NCBI GenBank assembly: GCA_035525225.1
Contig: DATLFA010000058.1
Coordinates: forward strand, 180,508-244,507
Reading direction: 5' to 3'
Source: DATLFA01 sp035525225
Lineage (GTDB): Bacteria > Actinomycetota > Acidimicrobiia > Acidimicrobiales > WLNW01
Length of the DNA: 64,000 nucleotides
How positions within the stretch are numbered: the first letter of the stretch is position 1; the number at the start of each line of letters is the position of its first letter. Positions 7,145 to 14,100 of the stretch are shown piece after piece. The notes beneath the pieces are model-generated. The model did no database searches. It worked only from the letters and a program-made list of their open reading frames with translations, and was not told the origin of the DNA. The position numbers and the translations under genes were made by a program.

Positions 7145-8785
7145 ATGACCAGAGACCCGGAAAGAACCGGTCCCGCCGATATGCGGGCCACAGGGCCCGA
7201 GCCGCCCTCTGAGCGGGCTAGCTACGAAACCATGTCGGGGGTGCCGGTCGAGGCGGTGTATGGCGGGGGTCCGTTGCCGGGTGAGTATCCGTATACGCGG
7301 GGCATTCATCCGACGATGTATCGGTCGCGCTTGTGGACGATGCGGATGTTCGCCGGTTTCGGTACCGCGCAGGACACCAACGAGCGGTTCAAAGAACTGT
7401 TGCGTGCGGGTGGTACGGGGTTGTCGACGGCGTTCGATATGCCGACGTTGATGGGGCGTGATTCGGATCATCCGTGGGCGGTCGGTGAGGTCGGCAAGGC
7501 GGGCGTCGCGATCGACACGTTGGCGGATATGGATGACCTGTTCCGTGATATCGACCTCGCGAACGTGACGACGTCGATGACGATCAACGGTCCGGCGTCG
7601 ATCGTGATGGCGATGTACATCGCAGTGGCCGAGCAGAGCGGTGTTGCCCGCGCCGCGTTGGAGGGCACGATCCAAAACGACATCTTCAAGGAGTACCAGG
7701 CGCAGAAGGAGTACATCTTCCCGCCGCGGCCGTCGGTGCGGTTGGTGACCGATCTGATGCGTTTCACCACGGCGGAGATGCCGAAGTGGAACAGCGTCTC
7801 GGTGAGCGGCTATCACATCCGTGAGGCGGGCTCGACGGCGGCGCAAGAGTTGGCGTTCACGCTGGCGAACGGGTTCGCGTATGTCGAAGCGGCGTGCGCG
7901 GCCGGTCTCGATCTCGACGAGTTCGTGGGGCGGTTGTCGTTCTTCTTCAACAGTCACATCGACTTTTTCGAAGAGATCGGCAAGTTCCGCGCGGCCCGGC
8001 GTATCTGGGCGCGGTGGATGAAAGAGCACTACGGGGCGACCGACGACCGGTCGCTGAAGCTGCGTTTCCACACCCAGACCGCCGGGGTGTCACTCACCGC
8101 GCAGCAGTCCGAGATCAACATTGCCCGCGTCGCGCTACAGGCGCTCGCCGCGGTGCTCGGTGGTACGCAGTCGTTGCACACCGACGCGTTCGACGAAGCG
8201 CTGGCGCTGCCGACCGAGAAGGCGGCCCGCATCGCGTTGCGCACACAGCAGATCATCGCCCACGAGACCGGCGTCGCGAGTGTCGCGGACCCTCTCGGCG
8301 GTTCGCCGTATGTCGAGTGGATGACCGACGAGATGGAACGGCGCGCCGAAGAAGTCTTCGCGCATCTCCTCGACATCGGTGACGGCTCGATGCTCGAAGG
8401 CGTCTACGCCGGCATCGACAACGGCTACTTCCAAGGCGAGATCGGCGACGCCGCCTACCGGTTCGAACGCCAGATCAACTCCGAAAGACGCATCGTCGTG
8501 GGGGTCAACGCTTTCACCGATGGCGACGACGGCGGGGGCGACACGCTGTATATCCCCGCGGAGACCGAAGACTTGCAACTGAAACGACTCGCCGCCGTCA
8601 AGCAAAGCCGCGACAGCCAAGCCGTGCACGACGCCCTCGCACACGTCAAGACCGTCGCCGCCGACCCCACCGCCAACACGATGCCTGCGCTGATCGACGC
8701 CGTGAAGGCATATGCCACCGAAGGCGAGATCGTCGCCGCGCTCGAAGACGTCTTCGGGTCCTACACCGAGAAAGCGACCGTGTGA
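7145..8785 (+). CDS. icmA: Acyl-CoA mutase large subunit, isobutyryl-CoA mutase-type active site
   Basis: A 546-residue TIM-barrel subunit of a B12-dependent acyl-CoA mutase without its own cobalamin domain. Family methylmalonyl-CoA mutases carry Tyr89 and Arg207 that hold the substrate carboxylate. Here the aligned residues are Phe69 (RMFAGF) and Gln187 (KEYQAQKEY), the pair described for isobutyryl-CoA mutase. The other active-site residues Thr175, Gln177 and His224 are kept at a constant offset of 20. Ala96 stands where 2-hydroxyisobutyryl-CoA mutase has Asp. The likely reaction is isobutyryl-CoA/n-butyryl-CoA or a similar non-carboxylated pair. Its stop overlaps the small-subunit ATG (TGATG). 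Codon choice shifts along the gene. Confidence 0.9.
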   Translation: MTRDPERTGPADMRATGPEPPSERASYETMSGVPVEAVYGGGPLPGEYPYTRGIHPTMYRSRLWTMRMFAGFGTAQDTNERFKELLRAGGTGLSTAFDMPTLMGRDSDHPWAVGEVGKAGVAIDTLADMDDLFRDIDLANVTTSMTINGPASIVMAMYIAVAEQSGVARAALEGTIQNDIFKEYQAQKEYIFPPRPSVRLVTDLMRFTTAEMPKWNSVSVSGYHIREAGSTAAQELAFTLANGFAYVEAACAAGLDLDEFVGRLSFFFNSHIDFFEEIGKFRAARRIWARWMKEHYGATDDRSLKLRFHTQTAGVSLTAQQSEINIARVALQALAAVLGGTQSLHTDAFDEALALPTEKAARIALRTQQIIAHETGVASVADPLGGSPYVEWMTDEMERRAEEVFAHLLDIGDGSMLEGVYAGIDNGYFQGEIGDAAYRFERQINSERRIVVGVNAFTDGDDGGGDTLYIPAETEDLQLKRLAAVKQSRDSQAVHDALAHVKTVAADPTANTMPALIDAVKAYATEGEIVAALEDVFGSYTEKATV

Positions 8786-9174
8786 TGGGCCAACGGATCA
8801 TCCTCGCCAAACTCGGCCTCGACGGCCACGACCGCGGCATCAAAGTCGTCGCTCGCATGCTGCGCGACGCCGGCTTCGAAGTCATCTACCTCGGGCTACG
8901 CCAAACCGCCGAATCGATCGTCGCGGCCGCCGAAGAAGAAGACGCCGACGCCATCGGCCTGTCCATGCACAACGGTGGGCACCTTACCCTCGCAGCGCGT
9001 ATGGTCGACGCCGTGAAAGCCGCCGGACTCGACATCCCCGTCATCGTCGGCGGCATCGTCCCCGACATCGATATCGCCAAAATGCACGCACTCGGCGTCG
9101 CCACCATCTTGGGGCCAGGCACATCCGCCGAAGATCTCGTCACCGCAGTCCGTGGCGCGATCGACGCTGCGTGA
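8785..9174 (+). CDS. icmB: Acyl-CoA mutase small, cobalamin-binding subunit
   Basis: A 129-residue B12-binding Rossmann domain that completes the split mutase. The DxHxxG cobalt-ligand motif is Asp13-Gly-His15-Asp-Arg-Gly18. The following loop is LSMHNGGH, and the C-terminal GG segment is VIVGGIVPD. The ATG at 8785 shares one base with the stop of the large subunit; a GTG at 8782 would add one residue. Separate large and small chains are typical of isobutyryl-CoA and 2-hydroxyisobutyryl-CoA mutases rather than fused methylmalonyl-CoA mutase. The stop overlaps the GTG of the G-protein chaperone gene. Confidence 0.93.
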   Translation: MGQRIILAKLGLDGHDRGIKVVARMLRDAGFEVIYLGLRQTAESIVAAAEEEDADAIGLSMHNGGHLTLAARMVDAVKAAGLDIPVIVGGIVPDIDIAKMHALGVATILGPGTSAEDLVTAVRGAIDAA

Positions 9175-10133
9175 AAGGCGCGACCGCGCCGCCCGCGGCG
9201 TTGTTCGATCAGGCCCGCGACGGCAATCGGCGCGCACTGGGTCGGCTGTTGTCGATGGTCGAACGTGGAGGAGCGGTTGCCGATGAGGTCGCGACCCTCG
9301 CGCATCCGCTTGCCGGCAACGCATTCGTGATCGGCATGACCGGCGCGCCCGGCGCCGGCAAGTCGACGTTGACCGGGCGGTTGACCGCGGCGCTGTGTGA
9401 GGGAGGGCGGCGCGTAGCGGTGCTCGCCATCGACCCGACCTCGCCGTTGTCGGGCGGCGCGATCTTGGGCGATCGCATCCGCATGGACGGCGTCGTGCCG
9501 GATCAGGTCTTCATCCGGTCGATGGCGACCCGCGGGCATCACGGCGGTCTGGCGCTGGCCGCACCGGCGATGTTGCGGGTGTTCGATGCGGCGGGCATCG
9601 ACGTGGTGGTGGTCGAGACCGTCGGCGTCGGTCAGGTCGAGATCGAAGTCGTGAGCGCTGCCGACACCACCGTGGTCGTCGTGACCCCTGGTTGGGGCGA
9701 TGCGATCCAGGCCAATAAAGCGGGCCTCCTCGAGCTGGCCGACGTCTTCGTCGTGAACAAGGCCGACCGCCCGGGCGCCCGCGATGCTCGACGCGACCTC
9801 GAGTACATGCTCGATCTCGGGCCCGCCGCGCACGATCCTTCGCGCTGGCGGGCACCGATCGTGAGCACCACGGCCACCGACGGTACGGGCATCGGCGACT
9901 TGGCCGGCGCCATCGAACGACACCGTACTTGGATGGCCGAACACGGCGAGCTCGATCGGCGCCGGGCGCATCGCCTGCGCGACGAAGTCCGCAGCCACGC
10001 GTTGGCGCTGCTCGCGCTGGCTACTGACGAGCGACTCGCCAGTGCTCAGGGCGTAGCGCTGCTCGCGGAGGTCACGGCGAGGCGGCTGACCCCGGCCGCC
10101 GCGGCGCGTACGCTGCTGGACACAGACATCTGA
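9171..10133 (+). CDS. meaB: MeaB/ArgK-type GTPase chaperone of the B12 mutase
   Basis: A 320-residue G3E-family P-loop GTPase that loads and protects B12 acyl-CoA mutases. The Walker A is GAPGAGKST, followed by IDPTSPLSGGAILGDR and RSMATRGHHGG, both diagnostic of MeaB/ArgK. Further motifs are VETVGVGQVE (switch/Walker B) and NKAD (guanine specificity). The GTG start at 9171 overlaps the icmB stop (GTGA). Having its chaperone in the same operon argues that the mutase is made and matured as a complete unit. It was formerly annotated as an arginine/ornithine transport kinase in this family; that role is not supported here. Confidence 0.94.
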   Translation: MKGATAPPAALFDQARDGNRRALGRLLSMVERGGAVADEVATLAHPLAGNAFVIGMTGAPGAGKSTLTGRLTAALCEGGRRVAVLAIDPTSPLSGGAILGDRIRMDGVVPDQVFIRSMATRGHHGGLALAAPAMLRVFDAAGIDVVVVETVGVGQVEIEVVSAADTTVVVVTPGWGDAIQANKAGLLELADVFVVNKADRPGARDARRDLEYMLDLGPAAHDPSRWRAPIVSTTATDGTGIGDLAGAIERHRTWMAEHGELDRRRAHRLRDEVRSHALALLALATDERLASAQGVALLAEVTARRLTPAAAARTLLDTDI

Positions 10134-10150
10134 GAACCGAAGGAGTCTTC

Positions 10151-10993
10151 GTGCGCGCGGTGTCATTCCTGCGAGGCAATCAGCGCGGGTACGGAGTCGT
10201 CATCGGTGATGTCATCGCCGATGCGTCGGCGGCCCTCGGCGACCGATTTACGGATCTCGACTCGATCCTCCACGCCGGGGCGTTCGCAGAGTTGCACGAA
10301 GCCGGCGCGACAGCCGCGACGTTGGCCCTCGAAGAAGTGCAACTCCTGCCGCCGATCGTCGGGCCCCGCATCTTCTGTATCGGCATCAACTATCGATCGC
10401 ACCGCGACGAGATGGGACGCGACGCGTCGGACCACCCCACCGTGTTCGTGCGGTTCCCGTCGTCACTGGTCGGGCACGGCGCACCGTTGTTGCGCCCGCT
10501 CGCCAGCGACCGGTTCGACTACGAAGGCGAACTGGCGGTCGTGATCGGCCGGCCCGGCCGCCGCATCGAGCGCGAGTACGCGCTCGAACACGTCGCCGGC
10601 TACAGCTGTTTCAACGACGGCAGCATTCGCGACTATCAACGGCACACTTCGCAGTTCACGGCGGGCAAGAACTTCGATCGCAGCGGCAGCTTCGGCCCTT
10701 GGCTCGTGACCGCGGACGAGGTCGGTGACCCCGCGGCGTTGACGCTCACCACGCGGCTCAACGGCGAGGTGATGCAGCATTCGACGACCGACCTGTTGAT
10801 CTTCGACGTGCCCGAGATCATCGCGTACCTGTCCGAGTTCACGGAGTTGCACCCGGGCGACATCATTGCCACCGGCACACCGGGCGGTGTCGGCGCGGCC
10901 CGTGATCCTGCCGTCTTCATGCGGCCGGGCGACACGATCGAGGTCGAGATCAGCGACGTCGGCCTGCTCTGTAACGAGATCGTGCAGGAGTAG
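10151..10993 (+). CDS. Fumarylacetoacetate hydrolase (FAH) family protein
   Basis: A 280-residue FAH-fold enzyme of the 2-hydroxyhepta-diene-dioate isomerase/acylpyruvase type, which cleaves or isomerises C-C bonds of keto acids using Mg. Visible family marks are IGINYRSHRDEMG, the metal-ligand segment FDYEGELAVVIG, SCFNDGSIRDYQ and the C-terminal GDIIATGTPGGVG. The GTG start has AAGGAG at good spacing, 17 bp after the meaB stop. It is therefore the fourth gene of the mutase operon. A role in opening a ring-cleavage or keto-acid intermediate that later reaches the mutase is possible but not shown. Confidence 0.9.
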   Translation: MRAVSFLRGNQRGYGVVIGDVIADASAALGDRFTDLDSILHAGAFAELHEAGATAATLALEEVQLLPPIVGPRIFCIGINYRSHRDEMGRDASDHPTVFVRFPSSLVGHGAPLLRPLASDRFDYEGELAVVIGRPGRRIEREYALEHVAGYSCFNDGSIRDYQRHTSQFTAGKNFDRSGSFGPWLVTADEVGDPAALTLTTRLNGEVMQHSTTDLLIFDVPEIIAYLSEFTELHPGDIIATGTPGGVGAARDPAVFMRPGDTIEVEISDVGLLCNEIVQE

Positions 10994-10994
10994 C

Positions 10995-11000
10995 TAGCGT
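10995..11000 (+). promoter_or_regulatory. Possible internal leaderless -10 before the P450 gene
   Basis: TAGCGT begins two bases after the FAH-gene stop and is followed by six bases and the P450 ATG at 11007. The spacing matches that at vapB. No Shine-Dalgarno sequence lies in front of the P450 gene, so separate leaderless transcription is plausible in addition to read-through. Confidence 0.4.
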
Positions 11001-11006
11001 TCGGAT

Positions 11007-12215
11007 ATGGCGCCGCATCCCACCCATCCCGACATCGATCTGCTCGCCGGTGAGTTTTATGCCGACGACCCCCATCGTCATTGGACGTGGATGCGTGAGA
11101 ACGCGCCGGTGTACCACGACGAGAAGAACGACGTCTGGGCGCTCACGCGGTATGCCGACGTGCTGGCGGCGTCGAAGGACACGACCTCGTTCTCGAATGC
11201 GCGCAACGGCAACCGGCCGCATGGCATGCCGCTGCCGATGATGATCCACATGGATGACCCGGCGCACTTGCAGCGACGCAAGCTCGTCAACCGCGGCTTC
11301 ACCCCGAGGCGGGTGCGCGACAACGAGATCGAGGTACGCCAGATCTGCGATGGCATCATCGACCGCGTCTGCGAGCGGGGCGAGTGTGACTTTGTCTGGG
11401 ACATCGCGGCGCCGCTGCCGCTCATCCTCATCGGCAACATGCTGGGCTTCGAACAGAACTCGTACGACGACCTGCTGCGGTGGTCCGACGACATGTTGAA
11501 GGGCACCACGTCGAACAATCCCTCGGCGGCGCTCAAGGCGCGCGACGCCGGTATCGCGTTTCGCGAGTACCAGATGTCGGTCATCGAGGATCGTCGCTCG
11601 AATGGACTGGGCGACGATCTCGTGAGCGTGCTCATGCAGGCCGAAGTCGACGGCCACGGCCTCGACGACGAGTCGCTGGTCATGGAGACGCTGTTGATCC
11701 TGATCGGTGGCGACGAGACAACCCGCCACGTGATCACCGGCGGTATGCACGCGCTGCTCACGCATCCCGAACCGCGACGCAAGCTGAGCGCCGACTTCGG
11801 CGGGCACATCGAGACGGCCATCGAAGAGATGCTGCGGTGGGTGTCGCCGATCAAGAACATGAACCGCGCCGTCACCCGAGACATCGAGTTCAGGGGTCAG
11901 CAGCTGCACGAGGGGGACCAGGTGCTGTTGATGTACGAGTCGGCCAATCGCGACGAAGCGGTCTTCGCCGACCCGTTCGTCTTCGACATCGCGCGCGACC
12001 CGAATCATCACCTGGCATTCGGGTTCGGAGCGCATTTCTGCCTGGGCAACGCGCTCGCCCGCGTCGAGTTGAAGGTGATGTTCGAGCGGCTCCTCGAGCG
12101 CCTGCCCGATCTCGAGCTCGCCTCTGCAGACCCACTGCCGCTGCGGCCGTCGAACTTCATAGTGGGGTTCGAGGCGATGCCGGTTCGCTTCACCCCGTCG
12201 GCACCGCTCACTTGA
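11007..12215 (+). CDS. Cytochrome P450 (bacterial class I)
   Basis: A 402-residue soluble P450 monooxygenase. The I-helix oxygen-activation segment GGDETTRH, the K-helix ExxR (EMLR, about residue 274) and the heme loop FGFGAHFCLG with thiolate Cys345 are all present. Length and sequence style fit actinobacterial P450s that hydroxylate terpenes, steroids or alkyl compounds. It sits 13 bp after the FAH-family gene, last in the mutase run, and is convergent with the cyclase operon. Redox partners are not adjacent; the nearest ferredoxin in the window is at 52.5 kb. The substrate is unknown. Confidence 0.94.
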   Translation: MAPHPTHPDIDLLAGEFYADDPHRHWTWMRENAPVYHDEKNDVWALTRYADVLAASKDTTSFSNARNGNRPHGMPLPMMIHMDDPAHLQRRKLVNRGFTPRRVRDNEIEVRQICDGIIDRVCERGECDFVWDIAAPLPLILIGNMLGFEQNSYDDLLRWSDDMLKGTTSNNPSAALKARDAGIAFREYQMSVIEDRRSNGLGDDLVSVLMQAEVDGHGLDDESLVMETLLILIGGDETTRHVITGGMHALLTHPEPRRKLSADFGGHIETAIEEMLRWVSPIKNMNRAVTRDIEFRGQQLHEGDQVLLMYESANRDEAVFADPFVFDIARDPNHHLAFGFGAHFCLGNALARVELKVMFERLLERLPDLELASADPLPLRPSNFIVGFEAMPVRFTPSAPLT

Positions 12216-12227
12216 TCGAAGTCGGGC

Positions 12228-13196
12228 TCAAAACAGGGCGAGCGGGTTGACCGGGGCCCCGGTGGCGCCTTGCATGAGCATCGCGCTGAGCATGAAGCAG
12301 AACTCGTAGCGCCCGCGCCGAGCACACGCGGCCGACAACGTCTGGAGATCGAGGTTGTCGATCAACCACAGGCCCATCGCGACGATGCCGATGGCGTGCA
12401 TCGGCACGTGCAGGTTGGGATACGGCGCGGGCACCAGATCTTGCGGCCCGTCGTGGCCGATGGCCGCAACCTCGCGTGCCGACAGCCACGGCAGGCACGC
12501 GGGGTGCCACGCGGGGTACTGCCGCCAGTGCCCCGCGGCGTCGGCTTCGGGAGCGCGGCGATGTCCGTTGCCCGTGCGCAACAAGACGACATCGCCCTTG
12601 CCGACCGTCACTCCCTGGCGCGCCTCGGCGGCGTCGAGGTCGTCGGGATACACCGCGTCGCCGGGCATGAGGTAGTCGACGCCGCGTAGCGCAGGGATGT
12701 CGAGCAACACGCCTCGGGTGACGATGCCATCGCGCAGAGCGGTTATCGCGTGGTGCTTCGCTCCATCGACGGCGGTGACGAGCCCCGCCGGCTTGCCGTT
12801 GTACATCATGCGATCGAAGAACATGTGCGACAGCGCGTCGATGTGGGTCACGTCGATGCCGTGACAGCAGATGCCGACGTACTCGCCCGCAGTCGCGACA
12901 CGATCGGACTCGCTGTAGCCGTGAGGATGGAAGTGCGGGTCGTGCAGCCGCTCGCCGGTCTTGATCATGAAGCGTTGTTGCTTGCCCGCGGGATACTGCG
13001 TCTCGATCTCGAACGCGCACGAGATCGTGAGGCCCTCTCGAATCAGCTGTGCGGCCGCGACCTTGTGCGCCGGTTCGATGTGATTGAGGGTGCCGAGCTG
13101 ATCGTCGTCGCCCCATCGACCCCAGTTCGACAGCGAGTCGAACCAGCCGAACACTTCGGCCTCGCTGGGCATTTCGCGAGGTGCGGCCTCACTCAT
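12228..13196 (-). CDS. Cyclase-family (kynurenine formamidase-like) metal hydrolase
   Basis: A 322-residue protein of the putative cyclase family, Zn or Mn amidohydrolases with a swivelling beta/alpha/beta fold that includes kynurenine formamidase and isatin hydrolase. The metal-binding signature HGIDVTHIDALSH is intact. ATG 13196 has GAGGGG just upstream; the longer open frame 5' of it overlaps the LLM gene and is discarded. It lies 10 bp downstream of the LLM oxidoreductase and is likely cotranscribed with it. The substrate is not predictable, though plant-type aromatic amides or lactones are typical for the family. Confidence 0.88.
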   Translation of the reverse strand: MSEAAPREMPSEAEVFGWFDSLSNWGRWGDDDQLGTLNHIEPAHKVAAAQLIREGLTISCAFEIETQYPAGKQQRFMIKTGERLHDPHFHPHGYSESDRVATAGEYVGICCHGIDVTHIDALSHMFFDRMMYNGKPAGLVTAVDGAKHHAITALRDGIVTRGVLLDIPALRGVDYLMPGDAVYPDDLDAAEARQGVTVGKGDVVLLRTGNGHRRAPEADAAGHWRQYPAWHPACLPWLSAREVAAIGHDGPQDLVPAPYPNLHVPMHAIGIVAMGLWLIDNLDLQTLSAACARRGRYEFCFMLSAMLMQGATGAPVNPLALF

Positions 13197-13206
13197 CGGT
13201 GTCCCC

Positions 13207-14082
13207 TCAACGGTTGGTGATGAACTCGTCGGCAAAGCGATACAGCGAATCCACTCGCGTGTCGAGGTCGTCGGCCTCGCCGCCGTAGTGCAACCACGGC
13301 AACACCTGCAGCTCGGTGAGCCCCGCTTCTTCGAGCGTGGCGATGATGGCGGCATCGGGCTTTTGCACGATCTGGCCGGCGATCTCGAAGGGCCGCAGGT
13401 CGGTGCCGAACTCGGCTCGGTAGCGAGTCAACGCACCGGAGGCCGCGACGAGCTCGTCGACGGTGAGCCGGCCGCCGACCCAGCCGTCCGCGATGCGCGC
13501 GGCTCTGCGGATCGCCGCGTCGGAGTGCCCGCCGATGATGATCGGCACCGGCAGCTGTGGCGACGGGCTGATCATCAGTCGTTCGAACTGGTAGTGGCGC
13601 CCGTGGTGCTCGATCCAATGCGGGCCCCCGCCACCGCACGCGAGACGCAGGATCTCGATCATCTCCTCGAAGCGTGACGCGCGTGTCGCCCAATCGGTGC
13701 GGGTGAACGTGAACTCTTCGGGCACCCACGACAACCCGACGCCGAGCGACACTCGCTCGTCGGCGATCACGGCCAGCGACGCCAGTTGTTTCGCGACGAG
13801 CAACGGGTCGCGGATCGGCAGCTTGACGACGTTGGTCGTGAGGCTGATGCGGGTGGTGACTGCGCTGATGGCGGCCAGGGCGATGAACGGGTCGACCGAG
13901 GGCGTATCGGGGGGCCAGTAGCGGTTGCCATCGGGTGAGCCGTGGTACTTGGCGGAGATGTGCTCGGGGAAGAAGACGGCGTCGGACTTGGCGACCGAGT
14001 CGAAGCCCGCGTCTTCGGCGGCGCGTGCCAGCGGCAACAGGTGTGACGCAGGGAAGAACGGAAACGGGATGCAGTACCTCAT
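13207..14082 (-). CDS. LLM-class F420-dependent oxidoreductase
   Basis: A 291-residue luciferase-like monooxygenase-fold protein of the actinobacterial F420 type. Family segments include the N-terminal IPFPFFPASHLLPLARAAED, SLGVGLSWVPEEF, PHWIEHHGRHYQF and PVPIIIGGHSDAAIRRAAR. Such proteins oxidise or reduce alcohols, lactones or enals using F420. ATG 14082 begins only 18 bp from the divergent molybdoenzyme start. A TAGTGT -10-like hexamer on the minus strand at 14090-14095 would give a leaderless mRNA. It is followed by the cyclase-family gene. Confidence 0.9.
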   Translation of the reverse strand: MRYCIPFPFFPASHLLPLARAAEDAGFDSVAKSDAVFFPEHISAKYHGSPDGNRYWPPDTPSVDPFIALAAISAVTTRISLTTNVVKLPIRDPLLVAKQLASLAVIADERVSLGVGLSWVPEEFTFTRTDWATRASRFEEMIEILRLACGGGGPHWIEHHGRHYQFERLMISPSPQLPVPIIIGGHSDAAIRRAARIADGWVGGRLTVDELVAASGALTRYRAEFGTDLRPFEIAGQIVQKPDAAIIATLEEAGLTELQVLPWLHYGGEADDLDTRVDSLYRFADEFITNR

Positions 14083-14100
14083 TGATGAGACACTATCGAT

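Noticed and set aside
7145..8785. Plain methylmalonyl-CoA mutase annotation
   Set aside because: The substrate-carboxylate residues Tyr and Arg are replaced by Phe and Gln, and the cobalamin domain is a separate chain.
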